Of a DNA stretch of 64,000 bases, positions 1 to 11,476 are shown one piece after another (position 1 is the stretch's first letter; the number at the start of each line of letters is the position of its first letter). The notes below the pieces were generated by a model. It did not search any database, had not been told where the DNA came from, and worked only from the letters and a program-made list of their open reading frames with translations. Both the position numbers and the translations under genes were made by a program. The DNA lies in assembly GCA_004194705.1 (NCBI GenBank), contig SADC01000228.1, positions 1-64,000 of the forward strand, in the 5' to 3' direction. The DNA comes from Ditylenchus dipsaci (taxonomy: Eukaryota > Nematoda > Chromadorea > Rhabditida > Anguinidae).

Positions 1-1235
1 ATGGCAAACGCTTCACGGCTGATTTAGGCTCTGCCGTTTTGGTAATGCTGTTAACTTATGATGGTTTAAATAAACTTATTTGATTGCAGCTAGTTGATGG
101 TGCGGGATCTATTGCTTATGCGTTAGATACATTTGCTTGGCCGCCCTACTTTTTAGTGCTTCATTTAACACAGCCTCACAGTCCACTTTACATCATAGTA
201 GCTTGTCTTCTAAACTCATATAACTGCCCTATTCGGAGAAACATTTGACTCCGCAGTCATCAAAAAATTTCTCGATACCATTAAAGGAGGCAGTTTCTTG
301 CCAGCAAGTTGGAAAGAGGCTACTGCGTGCTGAAAGATTCAGCTATAGCTGGAGGAGTTGCTGCTGTTGGTTCAATACCCTTGAATTTGATCGTACATGT
401 TCAATTCTTGGTATCTTATGCCAGCTGCTGCTATTGTACCAGGTTCCCTTTATTTTTTATATACCCCGGCATTTTGTTTGTATTAAACAAAGTGGTAATA
501 ACCCACTTATTTGCGAGATCAAAATTTTTATGTAAACCAACAAAAAAGTCCATCCAGGCTAAGTCAGGCGATCGAAGTGCCAGGACTCTGACCAATCCAC
601 CTGTTCAGAAAATGAAAAATTACAAAGAGAATTACCGAAATGTGACTAGCTCATCATAACATGAATACCAGTTGGTCGATAAGCAAAAATAACTCAATTT
701 TTTATTCACCAGAACGCGAAAATAATGCCTTTTTTGAGCTTCTGAGGCAATTTTGGTCGCTATAGGGTGTTGCATATAAGGGGGAAAGGAAATAATTTTG
801 CAAGTACTGAACTAAATGTGCAAAAAAAATTTGAACAAATGACAGACGGAGGTTTTCTGATGAGCGGTCGTGCGAAAATATGGATACTCGGGAAAAAAAG
901 TTATGGCCAAAACAAATGTGGGAGAAATAGCTTGGATCGACCTGTATATCACAAATATGCCCTAAAAACAATTTATTTCAAGATTCATTTATTTAAAACT
1001 CAAAATGATAACAAACAAACAAAAACAAATCTAGAAAACATTTTAGTATTGAGAATTTCATCAATTGATATAAAAAAATTAGAAGACAGCAAAAGCTTGT
1101 TAGGTATGTAGATTCAGTGACTGCAAAGCTGTAAATTCAGTCATGTGACTGCCTTGTGCTGATTCATAATCATTATTATATAAATTTGTTGAGTATTTAG
1201 TCTATTTTCTAGATTTAATTTCTAGAGTTTTTAGC

Positions 1236-1830
1236 CATTTAGGTTTGAAAAAGTGGCTTCCCGTGGCGCAGTGCTAAGCATTTGCGTTTTTTTGCACCAA
1301 AAATGGTCTTTCAGGTTCGATCCACGTGGTGCCCATGCTATTTATTTTGGTTGTTTTGGCCAGTTCTAGGGTATTTGGGTTTGCTGATTCCGAATGTGGG
1401 TCAAAAAAGTGTAATTAACCTCTGAAACTGGTCAAACAAGCCAATAATAATAGCATATCACCACGTGGGATCGAACCTGCCCCACAGTGTTCTCAATAGT
1501 CAGAGGCAGAATGGAAAGTCAGAATGAAATTCAAAAATTCTGACAGTCAGAAAGCGCGGAAATTATTCTGACTGTCAGACTTTTTCTGACTCTCAGAAAT
1601 GACGATCAGACAGGAAAAAACAGCGTGATTTTGATCGATTTTTTTTCTGACTCTCATTTCTGACAGTCAGAAAAAATTTCCCGTGCTTCCTGACTGTCAG
1701 AATTTTTGAATTTCATTCTGACTTTCCATTCTGCTCTGACTATTGAGAAACTGCTGCCACACCATTTGGTCCAAAAAAACGCAAATGCTTACGCACTGCG
1801 CCACGGAAGCCACTTTTTCAAACCTAAATG
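1236..1830. repeat. Foldback element with tRNA-like promoter boxes in its arms
   Basis: The outer arms are inverted copies (catttaggtttgaaaaagtg at 1236 and its complement ending at 1830). Just inside, the left arm reads GTGGCGCAGTGCTAAGC, like a pol III A box, and GGTTCGATCC at about 1315, an exact B-box core; the right arm carries both in inverse orientation (near 1470 and 1800). The right arm is interrupted by a second palindrome at 1493-1751. It lies in an intron of the partial gene copy. Seen directly: the inverted repeat and boxes. Inferred: a foldback element derived from a tRNA gene or tRNA-derived SINE. Confidence 0.7.
1493..1751. repeat. Nested palindromic element (AGTCAGAA-rich)
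   Basis: The arms tcaatagtcagag...gaatggaaagtcagaatg and their complement at about 1700-1750 fold back on each other. The interior consists of repeats of CTGACAGTCAGAA in both orientations. It is inserted in the right arm of the tRNA-like foldback at 1236-1830, so it is the younger of the two. No coding capacity. Confidence 0.65.
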
Positions 1831-3479
1831 ACTTTCGCCCCTTCTTCAACTAAGAAGTCAACCAAGAAAAAAAGGCTTTCGCCCCTTCTTTAAGTGCATA
1901 AAACAAATTTTTTGAAAATAAATTACATTTTTTAAGATAGCTACATCTACTGCTGGAGCCATGATTCATGGAAATATCTAAAATGCAGAGATTTACTAAA
2001 GCAGGCATTTTTGTTGAAGACTCAATCTGGATTTTATGTTAAGCCCGACGAAGATCAGCTTTTAAAATAAAATATAAATTAGAGAAAAAGAATAGAAACG
2101 GATCTGCCCAATTTAAAAAACTTGTATTTGGTCATGCTTTCAAAGAAGCAACAGAAGAAGAGATTTACCAAGAGTTTTGTCAGACTCAGAGTCAAGCTAG
2201 CAATGACCTTGGAAAGACGTCATCTTTCGCCACTAATTCCATGGGTATTGGCTCTTTCCTAGGATTTATAACCTGGCTCCCTCTTATTTACTCTTGCCAG
2301 ATTTGACATTGTGAAAGAGTCATTGCAGAGAATTGCTTCAATCAATGATAAACACACCCACCGAAATTTACAGTTTCACTCTTGAACACTCACTGCCAAT
2401 ATAATGCGCAACAAAACATTCAGCTCCTGGTGGGCATCAGATGCTGTCAAAAGTGAGAAAAATGATAGAAATGATTTTTGAAAAGGCTATCAAGGCAGAT
2501 GAACACAAAAGGAGAACCCTAGAAGAAATAAGGAATGAAGATCTACAAAATCTACATTACAAAGCTGTCAGCATATGGCTATGGAAAGGGAGTAACTGAT
2601 GCCATAACTTTTGTTATAGGAGAATTTTAAAGGGAGTAGATAAATTAAAGAAGGGGCTTGGTTTCCAGTACCTCCTGGATTAGACAAAGGAATTGACGTA
2701 GTCAAAATTTGGGTCCTGACCAACTAATGAAATCAGCGAAAAATGATACAGGTTAGTGAAATTATCATTTTATTACGCTTTTAAAGGAGAAACTTAAAAA
2801 ATACAAATTAATTGGAGAGGCGACTGCATTTTTTTTTAATTTGCTTTACTTTACCTTACTTTTGATCAACGTCAAAAATGCTTGATCATGCTCCATCATC
2901 AAATGGTCGAGCATTAAAAAAACTTCCATCTGAAATATTTTTATGTTCACTTGTTGGAAAGAGCTTTGAAGTATTAAAAAGCTCGAAAAAACTATAGTAC
3001 ATTTTTCAGATTCCGAAGAAAATAAAGAGGACAACCAGCACAAGATCAAAATCGATTTGTTCAGAAAATTTTCGACATATGTCTACTCATTTGTAAAAAT
3101 CTTTTACACGAATTTTGGCTACGAATCACTGGTAAAGAAAAGAATATTCCTGAAGAAAAGCAATTTCTTTTACATCATACACATTTCTTAATGATTAGAA
3201 AATTAAGGATTATCATGCCTGTGTGCTTTAATTTATTGTTTGCTTTGATACATCTTCGAATTTATAAGGGAATAAAGAATGGTAGCAGTATATATTTAAC
3301 ACTAGAACTCTCGACGGTAAAGTTCGACTACCTGGCAAGTAAAAAAACCGGCTGAGCAAGAATATCGCAAAATCAGGCCTCCTCGCTAAAGTACAATGCC
3401 CTCAATTACCACAATTCTCACAGAGACTTATTGAAATCGGGTGGTTTTTTTCATTAGGCTGGTGAGCAGTAAACTCATT

Positions 3480-4030
3480 CAAGTCAGCATTTATTTTTTG
3501 CTAATAAGAAAGCCCTTTGTCTAAGCTTTCTAATGGGATGTCGTTTGCCTACATTGAAAAATATTATCGTAAGTAAAAAATCAAAGAATCAAATAAGAAC
3601 ATTTTACAAAATTTACGATTGAAAAGCAAGATTCAAACAAAATATCTGTGTACTTTGCATACCGAAAGATACCAAGACATTAGCAAGTCTTTTTTTTCCC
3701 TTACAACGTTTAAATTTCATAATAAGTAGACTAGTAACGACGATTCTGGTTTTATTTTAAACGGGTTGGAGTCAACACAATTATTAATGAAATTTAAACG
3801 TTAAGGGAAAAAAGACTTGCTAATGTCTTGGCTATCTTCGGTATGCAAAGTACACAGATATTTTGTTTGAATCTTGCTTTCTAAATCGTAAATTTTTCAA
3901 AATGTTCTTATTTGATTCTTTTGATTTTGTACTTACGATAATATTTTTTAATGTAGGCAAACGACAAACCATAGAAAGCTTAGACAAAGGGCTTTCTTAT
4001 TAGCGAAAAATAAATTGTTGAACTTGATGA
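3480..4030. repeat. Foldback element with arms of about 250 bp
   Basis: The left arm (about 3480-3720, containing aagccctttgtctaagcttt) returns as its complement at about 3790-4030. A spacer of about 70 bp lies between them. The arms are long and about 90 percent alike by eye. No open frame and no clear target duplication. The 3280-3480 stretch before it shows nothing recognisable. Confidence 0.7.
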
Positions 4031-4127
4031 GTTACTAGTAAACACTTGGTGTTTTCAAGTAGTCCTAGAAACTTGTTCGAAGCCTCCAATTTTCCCACTT
4101 ACCCACTCTGCAGCCTAGCTACTCACC

Positions 4128-4210
4128 CTACTGGTAGGGGGGACAATAGGGGGGATACTGTACGGGGGGACCCAATAGGGGGGGGATTGGTACAATAGGG
4201 GGGATTACCG
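4128..4210. repeat. G-rich minisatellite (ACAATAGGGGGGAT units)
   Basis: Four or five irregular units built on caatagggggg occur here. The same word appears at the ends of the element at 5211-5888. It probably comes from that element family. The 4210-5200 stretch is AT-rich and shows no gene or clear repeat to me. Confidence 0.5.
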
Positions 4211-5210
4211 AACAAGCTATAAGACCACAACTGAACTTCTGAACACTCCAATGATCATCTGTAGTAATTGCCTTTTTCTGCTCAGAATTTATCGCTGAGA
4301 ATTCTTAGCGAGAAAAAAAAACAGGTTCCTACGCAGGGTTTAATATCGGGATTAGAAGTACTTTTACATACTTCAATATTTAGTTAGCCTATACATAACA
4401 ATAAAATAGAAAATGTACAGCTACATGTTAATTAAACTTTTACGAACTAAAAAATTTTATCTGACTTTTTGAAAAGTCTATCTCCTAATAGCGTACTCGA
4501 TTTACTTTACAAAATTTTGATTACCGGGCTCATGGCAAGAAATAAATAAAATCTGGAGGACAGAGAAAGTTTCAAAATGTGTGAAAAAATTACCTTGTCT
4601 GCCTAGTGAATTTTTTAAAACTTTTCACCGTCGTACTTTGATATAATGATACCCTACAAGAATAAAAAGTCGAATCTAATTTGCCAGTGTGTGGATGTCC
4701 TTTGTGAGTCATTTGAACTCTAAATAACTAAAAATTCTAACTTAAACACTGATTTTCTGCCAATCAAAATTTAGTTCAGCAGAACATGGAGTATTCACAG
4801 TGATTACATAGTTTTTCAGCTTGAATATTGACATAAACTTTAATATTTTTTTACTTTTATTGTATCTAGCATTTTACATATAAGGTTGGCGGATAAGTTT
4901 TTGGACTCGCGATTAGTTCGAAACTTTCCATGACACTCATGATTGACATATGGTATTTAATTTTTTTGCACATTACAATCTTGTCAAAAAACGCGCGTCT
5001 GGCGAATTCTGTCCAATAATCTAGTCGCAGTTTACATGCGTTCTATTTTTCAAGCAAATATGAGCTCTTAAAGTTGACGACAGCCTCTTTTTCACTTCTC
5101 GGGGTCTCCAGATCTCGGATTGCTTTTCAAGTGTCGCAGTTTTGATTTTCAACTTTAAGAACTACTCAAAAGCTGTTTATATTGGCAGAGTTTCGGCTGT
5201 CTTTGCTTAA

Positions 5211-5888
5211 AGGAGGACAGACAATAGGGGGCGGGGTGGATTTTGACTAGAAAACGGGATTTCGTTACCTTAAGTTAATTTAATTTTTATTTTGAACCTC
5301 TAATTTTTTTAAATTTGTCTTGGTCCAATTCAGGGACGTAACGGTACTTTTCGGAATTGTCTCAGAACTTTCATTTTCATGAAAGTAGACATTGTAAAAT
5401 ACAAGTCTATACTGAAAATGACGCCAGAAGCTGGGCTAATTTTGAGTATAACGTTGTATTGCGAAAAAAAAACCAAAATTTAAAAAAAGTCCCGGCTTTC
5501 GGGAAATTTTCGGAGCTTTTTCAGAACTTTTGTTTTTTTTCGCATATTTTGCAAGCACAGTCATATACAACGTTATACTCAAAATGTAGCCCAGCTTTCT
5601 GGCGTCATTTTGAGTATACCTTGCATATAACAATGTGTACTAGAGCATTTATGAAAATAAAAGTTCTGACACAATTCCGAAAAGTACCGTTACGGCCCTG
5701 AATTGGACCAGAGCAAATTTTTCGAAAAAATTTTGTTTCGAAACTTCGATTTCATGTGTTTTTTTCGGGGATTCATGGTAATAACGATTAATGTAAAAAA
5801 ATAGTGGTTAAAAATAAAAATTGAATTAACTTGAGGTAGCGAAATCCAATTTTCTAGTCGAAATCCCCCCCCTATTGTCTGTCTTCCT
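5211..5888. mobile_element. piggyBac-like foldback MITE with TTAA duplication
   Basis: The ends are AGGAGGACAGACAATAGGGG at 5211 and the matching complement ending at 5888. Each end is directly flanked by TTAA (5207-5210 and 5889-5892), the target duplication of piggyBac elements. Almost the whole 678 bp folds back on itself, including mirrored blocks around 5336-5480 and 5560-5700. No transposase frame is present, so it would be non-autonomous. Confidence 0.65.
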
Positions 5889-6165
5889 TTAAGTTATGTA
5901 GTCCACACACTCTTTCGCGCTGTGACCCAGTCTAAACTCGAAATTCAGTAGTTTTGAATAATACGTTGATGTTTTTCCATACTGCTGTCATAATATAAAA
6001 AGTTTTTTTATGAAAATAACCGCTTAGTTGATAACGAAGGTACTGTGAAAAAACTTTTCATTTAGGACTTAAAATTCATTTAATTTTAATACCAGTCCGG
6101 AAACTTGAAATACAGTTCAGCAGAACATAGAGTATTCACAGTGATTACGTAGTTTTTCAGCTTAA

Positions 6166-6399
6166 AGGACCATGCCGGTGCATTTTGGTTTGTCCCCCGC
6201 CAATTCAAAAATTTTTCGCCTAATCATTGAACTTCTGTACGGATTTTTCAGCTTGGTTTCTAACGAAACAAGGCCTAGGATTTAATTTTAGGTATAGTTT
6301 TGTTAGAAACCAAGTTGAAGAATCTGTACAGAAGTTCAATGAGCAGGAATTTTTTCTAAATTGGTGGGGACAACCGTTGTCGTAGACGGCAATGGCCCT
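6166..6399. mobile_element. piggyBac-like MITE, copy 1
   Basis: A 234-bp palindromic element with ends AGGACCATGCC and GGCAATGGCCCT, flanked by TTAA on the left (6162-6165) and TTAC on the right. The centre folds around tgtacggatttttcagcttgg and its complement. Three related copies are at 15406-15616, 20023-20253 and 61616-62286. Non-coding, non-autonomous; the family assignment rests on the TTAA and on short AGG-type ends. Confidence 0.7.
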
Positions 6400-6834
6400 T
6401 TACAGAGCATTTTTATAAGGAAAGCGATTATGAAATTCGGAGTCGCAAAGCGAACATACATAATGGCTCTTTTAGAATTGCGCAAAATATTCCGCCGACA
6501 AATTGTCGAATTTTCAATCATCTCTCTACCGGTTTTTTTGAGGTTTGACTGTATAGAATTTGATTACATGTACATGGCTAAAGTAAACTATTTCAGAGGA
6601 GCCAAACGCGTTTTAACAGTGTCTAAGCACATTTTAAATGCTGAAAACGATATGAAAGGCGGAACAACGAGTGGGAAATCATTTTTCAGTAAACAATTTT
6701 TTTACCAAAATTTAACTTTTGCATTGGGGGGGGGGGGGGTTGGTGGACGTTTGGGACGGGTTAACCTAAGCAAACCAACGTGAAAGGGTACCAGATAATA
6801 CCAAATGATAGATTTTAAACAGGTTTTGGCACTT

Positions 6835-7960
6835 TTATAGTCCCCCTACTCGGATTTTTTGAAACGTGACCCAAATCACCTCCCGGACTAGTTTTCTCTG
6901 CTCAACACGATGAAAGAGACATATCTTAAGACTTTCTAAATAAAAAAAATTCAATTTTGTTAAAAAAATTCCTTCCACCGTCAGGCGAAAACAGTCCTCT
7001 TAGGGTATCTTTCAAGTGTATCGGAATTTTGCAGCAAAATCTCGGAATTTCGCAGCAAATTCTCGGAATTTTGCAGCAAATTTTTCTTTTACTTTTTTTT
7101 CGAATTTTTTACTCTTTTTTAAGAAGTGATAATACCATCAGGTAGCCCTATGATACTATTTTATAACGAGGTATGCAACAGCTTTCAAAAAATTAGAACG
7201 AAAAAGTAAAAGTAAAATTAAATAAATTATTATAAATTATTATTTCCAATTATTTTTTTGTTTGCTTCATACTTTTACTTTTTTGTTCTACTTTTTACAA
7301 AGATGATGCAATAAATGAAACGTCATAAAAAACTAGAATTGCAGGGCTACATGATGGTATTATTAGTTTTGAAAGAAGTTAAGAAAATTAAATATAAAAA
7401 AGATAAACATAAATTTGCTGCAAAATTCCGATACACCCGTATTTTTCACCCATTTTTAGCCTTTTCAAGTCGAATCAAGCTAAAAATTATAGATTTTGAA
7501 CAGGTTGTTATTTTATGGGGCCTACCACATAAAGAAGCTCTGGTATGCATGCTTTTTATGCATCCAGAGTCACTTTCGAGTGATTTGTGTCTAAGGTATG
7601 CGGGTGTGCGCATCTCAACTCCAAGCCCCAAGCCCTGGCAGAGGGCTTGGTTGGTTAGAGATACGCGCACAGGCTTACCTTAGACATAATTCCGAGCAAG
7701 ACTATTGAGCGAAAATGCATTCAAAGAGTCTTTTTGCCCAGCTCCAGCAAGAAAAATGTGATTAATCACCCGAAAATGACCCTAAGATATGCTAAAAGGT
7801 CCATTTTCGCCTGACGGGTGGAGGCAATTTTTTGGAAAAATCCAAAATTTTTTAATCAGAAAGTGTTAAGATATATCACTTTCATCGTTCTGAGCAGAAA
7901 AAATGAGTTCAAGGGGTGATTTTGGGTAACTTTTCAAAAAATCCGAGTATGCGGGGGGGG
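6835..7960. repeat. Composite foldback with a GC-rich hairpin inside
   Basis: The left arm (about 6835-7030, containing ccaccgtcaggcgaaaac) returns inverted at about 7795-7960 (gcctgacgggtgg). Between the arms are AT-rich filler and one copy of the GC-rich hairpin family (7557-7710). The right edge runs into a poly-G tract, where a second similar element (7950-8640) begins. No genes. Confidence 0.55.
7557..7710. repeat. GC-rich hairpin family, copy 1
   Basis: The core reads tttgtgtctaaggtatg, then tgtgcgcatctcaactccaa, a C-rich/G-rich loop, and the inverted return ending ttaccttagacataattcc. Copies are at 8018-8180, 8374-8531, 19780-19950, 25998-26142 and 51279-51425. The stem is highly conserved and the loop (CCAAGCCCC...GGGGCTTGG) varies in length. 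Confidence 0.7.
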
Positions 7961-8017
7961 GGGGCGGGGGGTGGAACTATGAAAGTTCCCAGGTTTTTAC
8001 TTATAAGCACACTTTTT

Positions 8018-8180
8018 CAAGCACCCAGAGTCCTTTCGGGTGATTTGTGTCTAAGGTATGTGGGTGTGCGCATCTCAACTCCAAGCCCCCAGCCGTCTGC
8101 GCCCTCGAAGGTGGCGCAAAGGGGGCTTGGTTGGTTAGAGATGCGCGCACTCACTTACCTTAGACATGATTCCGAGAAGT
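8018..8180. repeat. GC-rich hairpin family, copy 2
   Basis: Same stem as copy 1 with a longer GC loop (8086-8125). The flank at 8195-8270 (ttttccacacaaaaaatg, then a ctttttgcctcggggg segment) also flanks the copies near 19.6 and 25.9 kb, so the hairpin is the centre of a larger element. Confidence 0.65.
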
Positions 8181-8373
8181 ACACTTTTTCTAACATTTTC
8201 CACACAAAAAATGTATTTTTTGAAAAAAAAATTGACTAAAACTTGACTTTTTGCCTCGGGGGACCGGTCCATTGGGGTTCGACCAAGGTAAATTACCTTG
8301 TATTAAGGTATTCTATCCCGTTTTGGTCACTGGAGCTTGGCAAAATAGTCTCTAAATGCATTTTTGTTCAAGA

Positions 8374-8531
8374 GTCTTCTCGGAATCATGTCTAAGGTAA
8401 GTGAGTGCGCGCATCTCTAACTCTCAAGCCCCATGCGCCCCTTCGGAGGCGCAGGGGGCTTGGGGGCTTGGAGTTGAGATGCGCACACCCGCATACCTTA
8501 GACGCAAATCACTCGAAAGTGACTCTGGATG
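8374..8531. repeat. GC-rich hairpin family, copy 3 (inverted)
   Basis: The inverse orientation of copies 1 and 2: tcggaatcatgtctaaggta at the left and ttagacgcaaatcactcgaa at the right. It pairs with copy 2, so 7950-8640 is itself a large inverted repeat. Confidence 0.65.
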
Positions 8532-8699
8532 CATAAAAATGTATGCATACCAGAGTTTCCATAAGCGGTAGGCCCCAGTCACTTTTCGAAAAATGCGAGT
8601 ATGGGGGGCACTATGGCTTCCCTTATACTCCCGCGCAACACGAGTCGCGCAACAAAATTTCATAGGGTTCTACAGGAACAATTTTTATTTTCGGTCGCA

Positions 8700-9070
8700 G
8701 ACATCTTATACTCAAATAATGGCTAGAATTCATATAATTAAAAATCACCATAATTAACTCAAACATTATATTATTATATAAAAAGATAGATAAAAGTAGT
8801 TTCGCGGTGAGAAAAAATAATTTGCAGTGATTTACAATGATGATTTTTATGACTGATCATTGATGATAATTGCAATGATGATTTTGTGAAAAAAATATTT
8901 GATGATAAAAAAAAATTATTTGATGATTTTTGAACAGTTATTCAGTAAAATTCGATGATTTCAAAAATTATTCGGCAAAATCTAATAATATGATTTTTTT
9001 TCATATTTGATGATTTTATAAATATTTTTTTTTCAATTTCATAATGATTTAAAAAAGCTTTATAAAGAAA
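8700..9070. repeat. TGATGATTTT-rich low-complexity tract
   Basis: Irregular repeats of tgatgattttt and attattcggcaaaat run from about 8790 to 9030. I see no gene here. The following 9070-9520 is AT-rich unique sequence with nothing recognisable. Confidence 0.5.
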
Positions 9071-9574
9071 AGGTTCTTTCAATATATATTACTTTATAAA
9101 CTTAATGACTCTTACAAAAATATATCTCTTGTTGTCAAATTCTGAAAATATTTTTTCGAATAAAATCTTCTTTTTTACCTTTACCATGTTGTAGAGTTGT
9201 TCCGGCTTTGTACAAAAAAACAAATTCAAAGCTGAAGATTTTGAGTCGGCACCATCGCCAGCGCTTAAATTTCAAATTTGTGCTGGCTATCAAAAATAGC
9301 GATCTTTTATAAATTTTTATTATAAATTTTTTGAATTAAATTTGTCAATGTATAAAGTCAATTATATGTTCACTGCTTGAAAGTTTCAGCGTCAAAATGG
9401 TCCTCAAAATTCAAATGATTATGATACCAATAATGGTCTTTTGCAGCTGTATTTTCAAGATTGAGTGATTGTGGAGAAATTACTGAAACAACAAAGTTTG
9501 TTTAAATTTTTTTTCAGTACAGTTGACTCTGTCAATAACGCAAGCCAAAAAAGTTCGCTCCCGCCTGGGCTCCG

Positions 9575-9850
9575 ACACTTTTTTACCCTAAATTTGGAGC
9601 TATTTTGCTGAATTTAATTTGCAGCCTATTGCGAAAATCCCAAGGCTTCCGATTATGCAGATTAATTTTCAATAGCACATACCTATTAAGGAAACTGCGT
9701 GCGCTATTGGAGAATTGCGGGTCTAAATGATGAAAATATAGTGTTTCACAAAAACAATCGGCATAATCAGACTCCTTGGGATTTTTTGCAATAGGCTGGA
9801 AAATTAAATTCAACAAATAGCTCCGAAATTTAGAGTAAAAAAAGTGTCGG
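9575..9850. repeat. Palindromic MITE
   Basis: The left arm cgacactttttaccctaaat (about 9570) and inner block ccaaggcttccgattatgca return inverted as cggcataatcagactccttgg (about 9757) and tagagtaaaaaaagtgtcg (ending about 9850). A pogo-type start (cagttgactctgtcaataac) lies just upstream at 9527 without a partner. Confidence 0.6.
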
Positions 9851-10329
9851 TGTAGTACAATGGAAGAGGTCTTGCTTTGGGGGGGGGGCGGTACAATGGA
9901 ATAGTACCAAAAATTTGTATTACAATTTTAAAAAATCCATTTTGCGAATTTTGTCACAGTTTAATGTAAACCATTGCTGAAAATCACTCGATCAACTGTT
10001 CTTTTTAAATAACAAAAACAGCTTTTGACCATTTGAGAGTTGCATGCACTTTTCACAGAAATGTCTTCGCCTAAAAAACATCTTAAATTGAAATGCAGTT
10101 TTCTTGACGTTTGTCAACTTCTTAAAATGCATTGAAGCCAAAATAGTGACTTATTAAAAAATTTAAGCTATATTTAATATGTATTAGAAAGAGAGGATTC
10201 AGGGCTACAAGATCATATAACTGGATTAAATAAGTTGTTACAATTTAATAAATAACTAGGAAGGCGCCAGCCGCGTTCGTGGCTTGTCCAACACCAAATC
10301 AAGACTATGAAACCTATAAACGCTTATTC

Positions 10330-10790
10330 CAGTATAGCCACCTTAATAAAACAACCTGGGTATCACTACAGAAGTATCACCACGTAAACACCATTACCTG
10401 ATCGAAACTTCCCTCCTTCTCGGTACCCCTCTTCTGAGTAGCCAACCTGGGTTCTCAGTTCTGGATATTCCGTCTGAGTGGGGTGTCTGACCACCCATCT
10501 GGCTACCCCCAATAAATACTTTCTAATAAGTTTGCCCCACTAGGGTACCACCACCTAAATACCTATCCTACTACCTATCCTATCCTACCCCTGGTTACTA
10601 CCACCTAGCGCCATTTTTGGGGTTTACTAATGGGTTACCACACCTGAGTATCCCCTCCTGGGCATCACGCCGTGGGTACTACCACTTGAGTACAACTACC
10701 TTGGTAGCCCTCTCGGAAGTCCGCTCTAGAGTTTTTATTACCTTGCTAGAACTACCTTAGTACCCCTCTCCTGGGTTCCCCGTTGGTCCG
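10330..10790. repeat. Degenerate TACCACCTGGGTA minisatellite
   Basis: Loosely repeated blocks of accaccacctgagtacc type, alternating with ccctcctgggtatca. Units are too diverged to count. No open frame uses them. Confidence 0.4.
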
Positions 10791-11125
10791 GGCCACTTTT
10801 GACCCTTCACACTTTTCCCATTTTACTGTTTGTTAGCTCATTTTGTAGCTAAGGTCGATAGTTTTCACCATTATGAGACTTCAACACCAACTTTTCTATA
10901 GAAATCTGCTCTAAATGAGGTTCGAAGTCAAAATTCATCTAAAAATCGACCTAAAAAATCACTGAGTGAGAGCTTGTCCGGGCAGGTCGAATCCTACACT
11001 TTTCTGAACCCACTGTTTGATAAGTCATCTTGTAGCTGAGATTCTCTAGTTTTCACCATTTCAAAGCATCAACACCGACTTTTTTACAAAACTTGGCTCT
11101 AAATCGGGTTTGAAGTCAAAAAAAA
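10790..11125. repeat. Diverged tandem duplication, unit about 184 bp
   Basis: Two units share tccgggc, gtagctnag, tagttttcaccatt, catcaacaccgactttt and cgaagtcaaa in the same order, starting near 10792 and 10977. The rest of 9860-11470 shows no supported gene. Confidence 0.5.
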
Positions 11126-11476
11126 ACTGTCCGCGTCCCGTAGACAGACAGGCGAAAATAGCGCTGCAGTAAAAATAGATGAAGCATTGAAACCCGAGTC
11201 AGAATTTTCCAGACATCACCCAACCTTATTTTTCTTCTATTAATAAATTGTGAATTTAAGTATCTCTTCAACGTCTCATTTGCAAAATTCTCAAACCCAT
11301 CTTCTCCCAAAATCCTATGGCAAAAAGCTTTAACAAAGTACAAGCCTCAAGGAACTTCGCGCAAACATAAAATCATCAGTTGCTAATACAAAAATGCATC
11401 GGTATACCTCAAGTCTGTTGAAAACCCGAATTCAATAACTCTGCTGACCTTAGCTGCAGTGGTTTAAACTTAAAAG

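Larger units (their letters stand above)
1..3191 (+). pseudogene. Partial upstream copy of the coiled-coil/membrane protein gene
   Basis: This is a diverged copy of the last four exons of the gene at 11477-17231. Matching blocks are about 1-41, 90-453, 1937-2751 and 3010-3191, each with the same splice borders as the second copy (donor gtaatg after the first block, acceptor gattgcag before the second, donor gttagt after the third). An AATAAA follows at 3271-3276, as in the other copy. Every block has frame breaks: an extra base in the first block, a lost base near 328, a long out-of-frame stretch at 2050-2150. The 5' coiled-coil part is missing or lies outside the window. Readable peptide includes TQPHSPLYIIVACLLNS, almost identical to copy 2. 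It is more damaged than its partner and is probably a decaying duplicate, though read errors could account for some breaks. Function not recognised. Confidence 0.6.

Noticed and set aside
767..1111. Open frames of about 90-115 codons on both strands at 700-1110
   Set aside because: Composition is that of AT-rich non-coding DNA; the stretch lies in an intron of the partial gene copy and has no family features.
11116..11343. Minus-strand frame of 75 codons (RILGEDGFENFANETLKRYL)
   Set aside because: Looks somewhat protein-like but has no ATG, no splice partners and no recognised family; kept out of the gene list.
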